DNA of 32,030 nt from Oscillospiraceae bacterium (GCA_020025275.1 JAHHSI010000027.1:1-32030); one strand, 5' to 3'; shown: positions 1 to 8,169, counted from the first letter of the stretch. A program made the numbers and translations. Notes: generated by a model not told the origin, from the sequence alone.

Positions 1-1012
1 GCCCCAACAGGCCCCCCGCCACACAGCCAAAGGTGGCCCCCACGAAAAAGGAGGGCACCACTTCACCGCCTTTAAAGCCAAAGCCAATGGTGATGGCGGT
101 AAAGATAACCTTCAGCAGCCAGTCCCATCCATGGGCTGTCCCCTGAATGGCCGCCACGATGCTCTCCATACCGGCTCCGTTGTACCGAGTCCCCAGCAGC
201 AGCGTCAAGCCAATCAGTATCGTACCGCCAAGCACGACTCGCACCCATGCATTCGGAACTGCCTTGACCGCCCAATGCTCCATGATGTGCAGTCCACGGA
301 CAAAGATAATACTGACTACTGCACACAGGATCGACAGTACCAATACCCGCAGCAGCGTGGTCACCTCCAGGTCCGGCATAGCCACCGTAAAGCGTGTCGG
401 CGGCACACCCATAAGGCCGGACACGAAGTAGGCCGTCACTGCCGCCGTCAGTCCCGGCACCAGGCCGGCGTAATAGATCGCACCCACGCTGATGACCTCC
501 AAGGCAAAGATTGTGGCCGTCAGCGGTGTTCCGAAGAGAGCCGCAAAAACACTGCTCATCCCGCATAATGTAGCTAAGGGCAGATCTTTTTCCCCTAAGT
601 GAAGCAGGGATCCTGTCTGGTATCCAATGCCTCCGCCGATCTGCAGGGCCGCTCCTTCCCGTCCGGAGCTGCCGCCGCACAGGTGAGTCAGCACCGTGGA
701 TACGAAGATGACCGGAACCAGCAGCAGCGGCACATCCGAGCCGAAATGCACCGAATCGATCACGGCATTCGTCCCCTTGCCCTCGGTTTCGCTGAGCTGA
801 TACAGCGCCACGATGACAAGCCCTGCCAGCGGCAGGAAGTAGAGGATCCACCCGTTTTCCATACGAAACCGGGTGGCGTAATCCACACCCAGATGGAAAA
901 GGGCCCCGACAACACCGCCTACGGCGCCCACAAGACCGCCCACCGCCATCCACTTGAGCAGCACAAGCAGATAGTGCCCCATGTGCTGCAGCCGTTCTTT
1001 TATCTCATGCAA
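1..1012 (-). CDS. ClC-family chloride channel/antiporter (3' end cut by window)
   Basis: Integral membrane protein of the ClC voltage-gated chloride channel / Cl-,H+ antiporter superfamily. The visible 337 residues include the selectivity-filter signature CGGSSGREGAALQIGGG, whose GREG glutamate matches the gating glutamate of bacterial ClC proteins, and FKGGEVVPSFFVGATFG near the cut end, another ClC hallmark. Many hydrophobic segments are present. The start is the TTG at 1012: AGGAAGG lies 8 nt upstream and an in-frame TGA sits two codons before it, so the frame cannot extend further. An ATG lies ten codons inside but has no comparable ribosome site. The gene is divergent from serC and runs off the left edge, so total length and C-terminal domains are unknown. 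Family assignment is firm; channel versus antiporter and the physiological ion are not decided here. Confidence 0.9.
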   Translation of the reverse strand, partial: MHEIKERLQHMGHYLLVLLKWMAVGGLVGAVGGVVGALFHLGVDYATRFRMENGWILYFLPLAGLVIVALYQLSETEGKGTNAVIDSVHFGSDVPLLLVPVIFVSTVLTHLCGGSSGREGAALQIGGGIGYQTGSLLHLGEKDLPLATLCGMSSVFAALFGTPLTATIFALEVISVGAIYYAGLVPGLTAAVTAYFVSGLMGVPPTRFTVAMPDLEVTTLLRVLVLSILCAVVSIIFVRGLHIMEHWAVKAVPNAWVRVVLGGTILIGLTLLLGTRYNGAGMESIVAAIQGTAHGWDWLLKVIFTAITIGFGFKGGEVVPSFFVGATFGCVAGGLLG

Positions 1013-1047
1013 GGTTCATTCCTTCCTTTCTCTCCTCATTCTATGGT

Positions 1048-1076
1048 ATCTTAACACGCTCTGCGCATTCCGTCAA
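1048..1076 (-). promoter_or_regulatory. Promoter of the ClC gene
   Basis: On the minus strand TTGACG (1071-1076) is followed after 17 bp by TAAGAT (1048-1053), about 35 nt before the TTG start. This is a sigma-A type match with a four-of-six -10 box. Confidence 0.55.
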
Positions 1077-1138
1077 AAATTTTCCCCGATACACTCCCAG
1101 AAATTTTGTTAGGGTGTCAAAAAATCTTTTATTTCTTG

Positions 1139-1167
1139 TTGCGTCCGGTGCCTTTTTGCCGTATACT
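1139..1167 (+). promoter_or_regulatory. Promoter of serC
   Basis: TTGCGT (1139-1144), a 17-bp spacer and TATACT (1162-1167). The predicted start near 1174 gives a leader of about 65 nt with AAGGAGG 7-8 nt before the serC ATG. The leader carries the 12-mer TGCCTCCGGGCA (1183-1194), which recurs in the serC terminator. Confidence 0.6.
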
Positions 1168-1240
1168 ATAGGCAGCAAACCATGCCTCCGGGCAAAGTAA
1201 AGAAGGAACCATTCACACGACATATGAAGGAGGAAAACCA

Positions 1241-2329
1241 ATGAAGTACGACCGTTCTTTTAACTTTTCCGCCGGCCCTGCCATGATGCCGGAACCTGTG
1301 CTGGAAGAAATTCGTGATGAAGTAATGAACTATCGAGGCAGCGGTACATCTGTCATGGAAATGAGCCATCGTTCCAAGGCATTTCAGCAGATTGCCGACG
1401 ATGCCGAAGCGGATCTGCGGGCATTGATGGGAATTCCTGACAATTATAAAGTTCTGTTCCTGCAGGGCGGCGGCACACTGCAGTTCGCCATGGTCCCCAT
1501 GAACCTGATGAAAAATGGCAAGGCCTGCTATATTGAGACCGGCGCATGGTCCAAGAAGGCCATCGCTGAGGCCAAGAAGTATGGCGAGGTGCAGGTAGTA
1601 GCTTCTTCGGCAGACAAGGGCTTCTCCTATGTCCCGGATTGCAGCGATCTGGATATTCCCGACGACTGCGACTATGTGTACATCTGTGAGAACGAAACCA
1701 TCCATGGCTCTACGTTCCATACGCTGCCCAATACCAAGGGCCACATTCTGGTGTCCGACCAGTCCTCCATGTTCCTCTCCCGTCCCTGCAACGTGTCCGA
1801 CTACGGCCTCATCTGGGCCGGCGTGCAGAAGAACGTAGGCCCCGCCGGCATGGCGGTGGTCATTATCCGTGAGGATCTGCTGCGGGACGATCTGGCCTCC
1901 TATGTGCCCACCTATCTCAATTACAAGGTACACGCCGATAACGACTCCATGTACAACACGCCCAACTGCTGGGCCATCTACTGCTGCGGCAAGGTGTTCC
2001 GCTATCTGCGTGACATCGGCGGCCTGACGGAGATGCAGCGCCGGAACGAGGAAAAGGCCGCCGTCCTCTACGACTTCCTGGACAGCTCCAAGATGTTCCG
2101 TGGCGCCGTGGAGCCCAAGGATCGCTCCTTGATGAACGTACCGTTCGTCACCGGAGACAAGGAGCTGGACGCTGAGGTGGTGGCTGCCACCAAGGCCGCC
2201 GGCTTTGACAATCTGAAGGGACACCGCTCCGTGGGCGGCCTGCGTGCCTCCATCTACAACGCCATGCCCAAGGAGGGCGTGGAAGCGCTGGTGGACTTCT
2301 TGAAGAAGTTCGAGGCGGAGCACAAGTAA
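1241..2329 (+). CDS. serC: Phosphoserine aminotransferase SerC
   Basis: PLP enzyme converting 3-phosphohydroxypyruvate and glutamate to phosphoserine in the phosphorylated serine pathway; it may also act on the related pyridoxal-pathway substrate. It has 362 residues, normal for the family. Visible signatures are the N-terminal NFSAGPA (residues 8-14), the QGGGTLQFAM phosphate-cup region (75-84), the cofactor aspartate in SDQSS (D173), the Schiff-base lysine in WAGVQKNVGPAG (K197) and the C-terminal GHRSVGGLRASIYNA motif. The ATG has an AAGGAGG site at good spacing. It is monocistronic: its own promoter is upstream and a strong terminator lies 45 bp downstream. No serA or serB is next to it, although serA often neighbours serC in Firmicutes. 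Confidence 0.97.
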   Translation: MKYDRSFNFSAGPAMMPEPVLEEIRDEVMNYRGSGTSVMEMSHRSKAFQQIADDAEADLRALMGIPDNYKVLFLQGGGTLQFAMVPMNLMKNGKACYIETGAWSKKAIAEAKKYGEVQVVASSADKGFSYVPDCSDLDIPDDCDYVYICENETIHGSTFHTLPNTKGHILVSDQSSMFLSRPCNVSDYGLIWAGVQKNVGPAGMAVVIIREDLLRDDLASYVPTYLNYKVHADNDSMYNTPNCWAIYCCGKVFRYLRDIGGLTEMQRRNEEKAAVLYDFLDSSKMFRGAVEPKDRSLMNVPFVTGDKELDAEVVAATKAAGFDNLKGHRSVGGLRASIYNAMPKEGVEALVDFLKKFEAEHK

Positions 2330-2374
2330 TTCTCTGCACCAATACGTCGCTTTGTAAGATCGCATATCGAAAAA

Positions 2375-2401
2375 GGGCTGCCTCCGGGCAGTCCTTTTTT
2401 T
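2375..2401 (+). terminator. Rho-independent terminator of serC
   Basis: An 8-bp stem (GGGCTGCC with GGCAGTCC, one G-U pair) closes a TCCG tetraloop and is followed by seven T residues. Confidence 0.9.
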
Positions 2402-2784
2402 CTGCTGTCCCCTACTCCGTCATGAGTGGGATCACCATAACACAGGTACTGTGGCGCCTTCTCTTGAAATCGCTTAGCCGAACTGCCCCTGCATGCTGCC
2501 CTCCGTACTCACCCTCCCTGCCGTGCCGGCTCTATCTACAGGGCCGGCCGCATCGGCTGCTCCCGCTGCCCCTGTCTGACTGCCGCATCCGCCACACCTC
2601 CGGCACATCCGCCACACTTGCCCGCATCCGCCATTCCATCCGGAGTCGTCGTACCTACCACTTCGGCTCTGTCTGTCGCTCCTGTCATATGGAACGCATC
2701 TGCCACACTCGCCTGCTTGTTCCATCGAACCCCTGTCATGAGCGGCCGGTGGTCCTTCAGGGATAGACAGGCTTTAGCCCCGCC
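2402..2784. other. Gene-free stretch with short direct repeats
   Basis: No convincing gene between the serC terminator and the PBP terminator. Open frames exist on both strands but lack ribosome sites and have biased, low-complexity composition. The notable content is a degenerate 12-mer CATCCGCCACAC at 2586-2597 and 2606-2617 (exact), 2625-2636 (CATCCGCCATTC) and 2697-2708 (CATCTGCCACAC). The spacings of 20 and 19 nt are not multiples of three, which argues against a protein repeat. Confidence 0.6.
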
Positions 2785-2824
2785 AAAGAAACAGGCAGCT
2801 GCAAGATCTCATGCAGCTGCCTGT
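2785..2824 (-). terminator. Terminator of the PBP gene
   Basis: A perfect 13-bp inverted repeat (2791-2803 with 2812-2824) around an 8-nt loop. Read on the minus strand it is followed by TTTCTTT. It lies about 50 bp after the PBP stop codon. Confidence 0.8.
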
Positions 2825-2874
2825 CGTATTTCATTGTTGCCGGATCTCCGAAGCACGGCGGTTCCGCTGGCCTG

Positions 2875-5544
2875 TTATTTCCGAAAAAGACCGGCCAGCA
2901 TGAAGTTCAGCAGCAAGCTCCGATCCTCGTCACCGCCCTCCGGCGGCTCCACCGGATCCGGCTTGGACGGCTTATCCGGTTTGTTGGGCTTGTCCGGCTT
3001 TCCGGGTTTTCCGGGCTTTTCGTGGTCATCTCCGCCGGGGATCTCCGGCAGTTCGATGGGCGGCTTATCCTTGTGCACCGGGCACAGAGGATCGCGGCTG
3101 AGGGTCTGCAGCAAATAGGCGTCGTCCTTGCCCAAGACCATCGAGCCGCCATCGGAGCTGCCGTCATAGGAGACCATCGGGCGGGCGTAATCCAGAACGG
3201 CTACCTCTTTCACATCCTCCTTGGGGCAGAACTCCGTGGCGATGTGCTTCCCCTTTTCACAATAGGAGATCATCTTGTGCATATTGCACGACTGCGTGGG
3301 CGCCGTATCCGCGGCCACCAGAACGGTTCTGGTGCGGTTGCCGCGAATATCCTTGGTGCAGGCATCGGTGGCCAGCAGACCGCTGTCGGCGCAGACCGTG
3401 ACCTCAGTCAGGCCGGAAGCGCTGTGGAATCCGGGGTTTTCCAGATCCGCATGGATTCTGGACATGACCTCCCGCCACAGGTTGGCCGAGGGGTTGCCCC
3501 AGATATCGATTACTTCGTTGGACTTATAGCCGCACCACACCGCAGCGCTGTAGTAGGGGGTGAAGCCCACAAAGTAGCGGTCGCGGTTAGCATCGGTCGT
3601 ACCGGTCTTACCGGCGGTGCTCATGCCGGAGAAATCCGCCTCCGTACCGGTACCGCTGGAGACGACTGTCTGCAGCAGATCCCGCATCAGATAGGCCGTG
3701 GTCTCCTTCATGGCCACGTGGGATTGCGGCGTATTGTCGATGATCACCTGTCCCTTGCTGTCCTCCACACGGACAAAGGTGCGGGGAGCGGTGTAGATCC
3801 CATCATTGACGAAGGCGGCAAAGGCAGCGGCCATTTCCTCTGTGGTCACGCCGTACTCCAGACCGCCCAGCGCCATGTTGCCCACCTGTTCGCTGTCGGT
3901 GGGGGTCAGGTTCTTAAAGCCCAGCTTCTCCGTCATGAAGTTGTAGGATGCCGGCGTGCCGTACATCTGATTGACTCGAACGGCCACACAGTTGGACGAC
4001 CACTTGATGGCCTCCTGAATACTGCTCATGCCCTCAAAGGCTCCGTAGGAGTTCTTGGGATACACGCCATAGCCGGGCAGGTAGATGGGGTAGTCGTCAA
4101 TGGCAGACGCGGCTGTGATGGTGCCGTCATCCAGTGCCGGAGCATAGGTGGAAATCGGCTTGATGGCCGATCCGCACTGGCGCACCTCGGTGGCCCAGTT
4201 CCAGCTTCGGTCATACTGCTTGGCACCCGTGCCGCCCACCATGGCCACAATGTTGCCGGTGAAGGGGTCCATCACCGTGATACCCGCCTGCAGCGGCTCT
4301 CCATTGGAGTCCGTATCGGACTGATAGCCGGTGTTTTCAAAGACCTCCTCGGCGATCTCCTGATACTTGGGGATCTGGGTCGTATAGATTTTAAAGCCCT
4401 TTCCGTAGACCATCCCCACCGCTTTTTCATGGGCGGAGCGCACATAGCCGTCCACATCGGCCGGATCATCGGACAGGTTGTAGAGCTTCACCAGTGCATC
4501 GGCCACATCGTCGATCACCTGATCGGTGAAGTAGGAGTTGTTGGCGGTGCTGATCACCGTGGGCTTCTCCTGATCCACCGGAGCCTCCACCTTGTTGCCG
4601 AGATTGGTGTATCCATTGGTAAATACCACTTCCTCGGCTACGGCGGCCTCATAGGTCACCTGATCGATCATCCCCTGATCCAGCATAGCCTTCAGCACTG
4701 ACAGCTGCCGCTTCCGGTTCTCCTCCCGGCACCAGTCGGCACGCAGGGGATCATACTGGGAGGGGTTGTTGGTGATGCTGATGAGACACGCACTCTCGGC
4801 CAGTGTCAGATCGCTGACGTCCTTGGCAAAGTACATATCGGCAGCTGTCTGGACGCCATAGCACTGGTTGCCCAGATAGATGGTGTTGAGGTAGATGGTC
4901 AGGATCTCATCCTTTTCATAATCCTCTTCCAGCGCCAGCGCACGGTAGATCTCCGTGATCTTCCGCTTCACCGTGTTCTCGTTGTTGCCGGTGACATTTT
5001 TGATCATCTGCTGGGTGATGGTAGAACCACCCTGAACACCGCTGCCGGTGACGGTGCTCAAAATAGCACGCATGGTGCCGCGCCAGTCCACACCGTGGTG
5101 GCTTTCAAAACGCTTGTCCTCAATGGCGATGGTCGCCTGCTTGAGGTGCTCTGGGATGTCCTTACTGTCCACCAGAATCCGGTTTTCGTTGGCAAACAGC
5201 GTCTGATACATGGTCCAGCTCTCACTGCCCGGCTCCTGATAGTACAGTTCGGTGGAGATCTCCTGCGTGTACTCCGACACGTCCACTTCCACGTGCCCTT
5301 TCAGTACCGTATTGATGTAGATCATGAAAAATCCGGCGAAGATCGCCAGTGTCAGGACACCCACCAGACATACTGTTCCGACCCAGAACCAAACCTTCTT
5401 GGATCGATCGCCCTTTTTTTTAGTATTAGGCGTCTTTTTCGGCGCAGCGGGATCCTTGTGCAGCTTCTTTTGAACGCTGCCGGCGCTCTCCCGCACCTTG
5501 CGGGTAAAGCTCCCGGATCTCTTTTTGCGATTCCGTTCCTCCAA
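2875..5544 (-). CDS. Class A penicillin-binding protein (PBP1A family)
   Basis: Bifunctional peptidoglycan synthase anchored in the cytoplasmic membrane. From the TTG start it has 889 residues: a basic cytoplasmic N-terminus, one membrane segment (about 51-78), a GT51 glycosyltransferase domain with IEDKRF (catalytic E142) and QGGSTITQQ (about 171-179), then a transpeptidase domain with SAIK (459-462, active-site serine), SSN (516-518) and KTGT (646-649). The tail at about 843-864 is a Lys-Pro-rich repeat (KPGKPGKPDKPNKPDKP), followed by an acidic stretch and a short hydrophobic end. The start is chosen as TTG at 5544 because AGGAAGG lies 9 nt upstream, whereas the upstream in-frame ATG at 5622 overlaps the probable -10 box. 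It is single-gene, with a terminator downstream. Family is certain; the exact role (vegetative or sporulation) is not shown by the sequence. Confidence 0.95.
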   Translation of the reverse strand: MEERNRKKRSGSFTRKVRESAGSVQKKLHKDPAAPKKTPNTKKKGDRSKKVWFWVGTVCLVGVLTLAIFAGFFMIYINTVLKGHVEVDVSEYTQEISTELYYQEPGSESWTMYQTLFANENRILVDSKDIPEHLKQATIAIEDKRFESHHGVDWRGTMRAILSTVTGSGVQGGSTITQQMIKNVTGNNENTVKRKITEIYRALALEEDYEKDEILTIYLNTIYLGNQCYGVQTAADMYFAKDVSDLTLAESACLISITNNPSQYDPLRADWCREENRKRQLSVLKAMLDQGMIDQVTYEAAVAEEVVFTNGYTNLGNKVEAPVDQEKPTVISTANNSYFTDQVIDDVADALVKLYNLSDDPADVDGYVRSAHEKAVGMVYGKGFKIYTTQIPKYQEIAEEVFENTGYQSDTDSNGEPLQAGITVMDPFTGNIVAMVGGTGAKQYDRSWNWATEVRQCGSAIKPISTYAPALDDGTITAASAIDDYPIYLPGYGVYPKNSYGAFEGMSSIQEAIKWSSNCVAVRVNQMYGTPASYNFMTEKLGFKNLTPTDSEQVGNMALGGLEYGVTTEEMAAAFAAFVNDGIYTAPRTFVRVEDSKGQVIIDNTPQSHVAMKETTAYLMRDLLQTVVSSGTGTEADFSGMSTAGKTGTTDANRDRYFVGFTPYYSAAVWCGYKSNEVIDIWGNPSANLWREVMSRIHADLENPGFHSASGLTEVTVCADSGLLATDACTKDIRGNRTRTVLVAADTAPTQSCNMHKMISYCEKGKHIATEFCPKEDVKEVAVLDYARPMVSYDGSSDGGSMVLGKDDAYLLQTLSRDPLCPVHKDKPPIELPEIPGGDDHEKPGKPGKPDKPNKPDKPSKPDPVEPPEGGDEDRSLLLNFMLAGLFRK

Positions 5545-5620
5545 AACAAGGCACCTTCCTTTCTTTCTCTTTGGGATCGATGTTACCGCAAAAAGCGGCT
5601 CAGTCATTGCATATCTATCC

Positions 5621-5651
5621 ACTATAAAAGATATTGTACCATGGTTGTCAA
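5621..5651 (-). promoter_or_regulatory. Probable promoter of the PBP gene
   Basis: Minus strand: perfect TTGACA (5646-5651), then TATAGT (5621-5626) with a long 19-bp spacer. If used, transcription starts around 5614, which rules out translation from the ATG at 5622. Confidence 0.5.
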
Positions 5652-5765
5652 GCGTAATATGTCCTTATTTTTCCGAAAATTCCCTTCTCCGGCACGCTTT
5701 TTCTCTATATTTTCGCAGTCATTTGCATATTTTAAACACTTTTGCGCAGAATGACTCGTCTGCTC

Positions 5766-5794
5766 TTGCTTTTTTCCTAAAAATCCGTTATATT
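5766..5794 (+). promoter_or_regulatory. Promoter of the DUF1292 gene
   Basis: TTGCTT (5766-5771), 17-bp spacer, TATATT (5789-5794), 33 nt before the ATG. Confidence 0.6.
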
Positions 5795-5827
5795 GCTCTT
5801 ATCATCTTATCTGAGGAGGCTGTTGTT

Positions 5828-6121
5828 ATGAGCGAAGATTTCGGCCCTAACTTCATCACGCTGACCGACGAAGACGGTCAAGCGATCGAATTGGAATATG
5901 TGGACGCCTTGGAGCTGGACGGTCAGACCTATATGGCGTTCTTCCCCACCGTTGAGGAAGGGGAGGAGGAAAACGACACCGAGGACTACGGTCTTGTGAT
6001 CCTGAAGTCCGTGGTGGAAAACGGCGAGGAACTTCTCTCCACGCTGGACAGCGATGAGGAACTCAACCGCGTCTATGACGCCTTTATGGAGCAGCTGATG
6101 GAGGACGAGGAAAATTCCTGA
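5828..6121 (+). CDS. DUF1292 (YrzB-like) small acidic protein
   Basis: A 97-residue, strongly acidic cytoplasmic protein of the DUF1292 family, found across Firmicutes, often near ruvX/alaS. The conserved core is ITLTDEDGQAIELEYVDALEL followed by a short strand set and the acidic C-terminus; no catalytic motif is known. The ATG at 5828 is preceded by GAGGAGG at 9 nt and a good promoter, so the longer open frame upstream is not used. Here it stands alone rather than with ruvX/alaS. Immediately behind its stop is the promoter of a structured RNA gene. Function is unknown; the identity call rests on the conserved N-terminal segment and size. Confidence 0.85.
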   Translation: MSEDFGPNFITLTDEDGQAIELEYVDALELDGQTYMAFFPTVEEGEEENDTEDYGLVILKSVVENGEELLSTLDSDEELNRVYDAFMEQLMEDEENS

Positions 6122-6141
6122 GCTCCTTCGTAAATTTCCCA

Positions 6142-6169
6142 TTGCATTTTGCCGCTTATCTGGTATACT
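6142..6169 (+). promoter_or_regulatory. Promoter of the structured RNA
   Basis: TTGCAT (6142-6147), 16-bp spacer, TATACT (6164-6169), with TG one base before the -10 (extended -10). The predicted start is near 6176, about 55 nt after the DUF1292 stop, with no plausible reading frame following. Confidence 0.7.
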
Positions 6170-6175
6170 AAGGGT

Positions 6176-6440
6176 GTCACCAAACGGTGACTTCCTGTGC
6201 GGTGCGTGACGGGTCTTTTTTATCCTCACATTTCGTTATAGGGGATGTCGGATCAGTATGTGGTTTGCAGGCCTCCCGGCTGCCTTTTGCGGCTGGAAGT
6301 TGGAAGCAATAAAGCACGCTGGAGACAACCCACCTGCTGGTTTCTGGTGCAGGTTATAACTTGGCTCGCACGGCCAAGCGGGAAAGAGCCATCTGGCTTT
6401 TTAATCGGCTCGAGGTGATCCTCGAGCCGATTCTTTTTTT
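6176..6440 (+). ncRNA. Structured non-coding RNA, family unassigned (6S RNA is one candidate)
   Basis: A stand-alone transcript of about 265 nt is bracketed by a strong promoter and a strong terminator, with no supported ORF. Hairpins visible by eye: GTCACC-AAAC-GGTGAC near the 5' end; CCGGCTGC paired with GCGGCTGG (two wobbles); ACCTGC with GCAGGT; CTTGGC with GCCAAG; then AAAGAGCC-ATCT-GGCTTTTT, and the final 13-bp terminator stem. The next gene has its own promoter after the terminator, so this is not simply its leader. Length and position as an independent RNA would fit 6S RNA (RNA polymerase regulator), but I cannot draw the expected long rod with central bubble. The conserved motifs of SRP RNA, tmRNA and RNase P RNA are absent. 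Existence of an RNA gene is likely; its identity is open. Confidence 0.65.
6403..6440 (+). terminator. Terminator of the structured RNA
   Basis: A perfect 13-bp stem (6403-6415 with 6420-6432), TGAT tetraloop, then C and seven T residues. Confidence 0.92.
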
Positions 6441-6483
6441 GCCCCGGCAAATATGTTCTCTTTGTGAATTCTTCGCATTTCCC

Positions 6484-6512
6484 TTGCGTATTCACGGAAA
6501 ATCCTGTATAAT
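6484..6512 (+). promoter_or_regulatory. Promoter of the parvulin-like foldase gene
   Basis: TTGCGT (6484-6489), 17-bp spacer and a perfect TATAAT (6507-6512), about 55 nt before the ATG. Confidence 0.75.
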
Positions 6513-6567
6513 CATTGGGTAACTTTAATAATAAGGTACAAACTACCTATTGAGAGGATTGACACAA

Positions 6568-8142
6568 ATGAGCGCTTCAAGAGAAAAGAAAACGCGCCAG
6601 GAACTGGCCGCCAGCGGCATTCCTGACATCAAGGACATCCGGGCTGCTGAGGATCGCAAGAAGCAGCGTCGGAGCAACTGGCTCTACGGCAGCATTGCCA
6701 TCATCTTCGTGGTGGTCGCGGCCGCGCTGCTGATTTGGAACTCCAATGTCATCCAGCGCAAAGCGACGGCCATGACGGTGGACGGGGAAAAATACAGCGC
6801 CGCCGAGGTGAGCTATTTCTACCGCTCGGCCTACAATGCCCTGACCAATTCCCAGTACGCCTCCTACATCGGTCTGGACCCCAAAAAGCCTCTGGATCAG
6901 CAGACGCTGAACGACACGGCCAAGATGATGCTGGGCATCACCTCTCAGGAGGAGATGACCTTCCAGCAGTATCTGATGGATTCCACGAAAAAGTCGCTGG
7001 TGGAGCTGACCGTCATGCTCCGCAATGCCGAGGCGGAGGGCTTCACCTTCACCGAGGAGATGCAGGCTGATGTGGATGCCACGATGAAAAGCGTAGACGA
7101 GGCCGCCAAGAGCAACGGTATGTCCCGCGGCGCGTACCTCAAGGCGCTCTTCGGGCCCAACATGACCACCGGCACCTTTGAAAAGGTCCTCAAGGACTCC
7201 GTGCTGGCCACCCACTATATGCAGAACCATCAGGAGAGCCTGACCTACAGCGACGAGCAGATCGACGCCTACTATCAGGAGCACAAGGCCCAGTTCGACG
7301 TGGCCGCCTATGACTACATCTATTTTAAGGGCACCGCTCCTGCCACCACCGATGCCGACGGCAAGAGCGTCCCTCCCACGGAGGAGGAGAATAAGGCCGC
7401 TGCGGACAAAGCGCAGGCTGCGGCCGAGGAGGCAATGGCCCGGTTCAAGAACGGCGAGTCTCTGGAGACCATCGCCAAGGACTACGACATCGCCAGCTAC
7501 TCCAGCCAGACCGATGCGGCCAACTACGGCGACACCATGAGCACCTGGCTCTTCGATGATGCCCGCCAGAGCGGTGACTCCGAGATTCTGGAGAGCAACG
7601 GCAGCCGCTATCTCATGCTCTTCCACAGCCGCGGCCGCAGTGACTATAACACCGTCAATGTCCGCCACATTCTCTGCAAGGTGGACACCACCGGACTTGA
7701 TAAGAACGCCGAGGACTACGAGAGCAAGCTGACCGCTCTCAAGGACGAGCAGAAGGCCAAGGCCGATCAGGTCCTGCAGGAGTGGAAGGACGCCGGCGCT
7801 ACCGAGGAGGCGTTTGCCGCACTGGCTGAGAAGTACAGCGACGACGGCGGCTCCAACACCAACGGCGGTCTCTATACGCAGGTGTCCAAGGGCCGTATGG
7901 TCCCGGAATTCAACGACTGGATCTTCGATGCCAACCGTCAGGTGGGCGACAGCGACATCCTGTTCGTGGAGGCCAGCAACTACACCGGCTACCACGTGAT
8001 GTACTTCTCCGGCTATGATCTGCCCTACTGGAAACTGCAGGTCAAGGATGCCATGAGCAAGGAGGATTTCACGCAGTGGCACGATGAGCTTGTCAAGGAT
8101 GTCACGGCTTCCGAGAACAGCGGCATCAAGTATGTGGGCTGA
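6568..8142 (+). CDS. Membrane-anchored PpiC/parvulin-type peptidyl-prolyl isomerase (PrsA/SurA-like)
   Basis: Extracytoplasmic folding factor that isomerises X-Pro bonds in exported proteins. It has 524 residues: a charged cytoplasmic N-terminus, one membrane segment (about residues 39-57, no lipobox, so not a lipoprotein like classical PrsA), a long helical SurA-N-like region with acidic and alanine-rich stretches, and a C-terminal rotamase domain. That domain is recognised by VNVRHILCK, KYSDDGGSNTNGGLY, VPEFNDWIFD and a GYHVMYF strand near the end. The ATG at 6568 has GAGAGG 10 nt upstream; the in-frame TTG at 6550 overlaps that site and is not preferred. It has its own promoter and terminator and so is monocistronic. 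The parvulin family call is firm. Substrate clients are unknown; penicillin-binding proteins are typical PrsA clients, and a PBP gene lies nearby. Confidence 0.9.
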   Translation: MSASREKKTRQELAASGIPDIKDIRAAEDRKKQRRSNWLYGSIAIIFVVVAAALLIWNSNVIQRKATAMTVDGEKYSAAEVSYFYRSAYNALTNSQYASYIGLDPKKPLDQQTLNDTAKMMLGITSQEEMTFQQYLMDSTKKSLVELTVMLRNAEAEGFTFTEEMQADVDATMKSVDEAAKSNGMSRGAYLKALFGPNMTTGTFEKVLKDSVLATHYMQNHQESLTYSDEQIDAYYQEHKAQFDVAAYDYIYFKGTAPATTDADGKSVPPTEEENKAAADKAQAAAEEAMARFKNGESLETIAKDYDIASYSSQTDAANYGDTMSTWLFDDARQSGDSEILESNGSRYLMLFHSRGRSDYNTVNVRHILCKVDTTGLDKNAEDYESKLTALKDEQKAKADQVLQEWKDAGATEEAFAALAEKYSDDGGSNTNGGLYTQVSKGRMVPEFNDWIFDANRQVGDSDILFVEASNYTGYHVMYFSGYDLPYWKLQVKDAMSKEDFTQWHDELVKDVTASENSGIKYVG

Positions 8143-8169
8143 TCCGGCCTGAAAACGCAACATCTACCG

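Noticed and set aside
72..953. Long minus-strand open frame inside the ClC gene region
   Set aside because: It is in a different frame from the ClC protein and is rich in Arg/Gly/Cys without motifs; the true frame carries the ClC signatures.
1005..1019. Four-codon leader ORF overlapping the ClC start
   Set aside because: Its ATG is only 1-2 nt from the ribosome site, too close for efficient initiation; the TTG has proper spacing.
1166..2365. Minus-strand open frame of about 400 codons opposite serC
   Set aside because: Antisense shadow of a well-conserved enzyme in GC-rich DNA; no ribosome site and histidine/valine-rich composition typical of shadows.
2474..2739. Small Gly/Cys-rich ORFs on the minus strand after serC
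   Set aside because: No ribosome site, and composition comes from GC-rich repeats; overlapping frames look equally open.
3022..4701. Plus-strand open frame of 559 codons opposite the PBP gene
   Set aside because: Antisense shadow; no ribosome site, no motif, and the opposite strand encodes an unmistakable PBP.
6176..6440. Riboswitch or T-box leader for the foldase gene
   Set aside because: A strong terminator and then a separate perfect -10 promoter precede the foldase gene, and no T-box or known aptamer core was recognised.
6577..8163. Minus-strand open frame of 528 codons opposite the foldase gene
   Set aside because: Antisense shadow, with the foldase motifs on the plus strand and terminator sequence inside its start.
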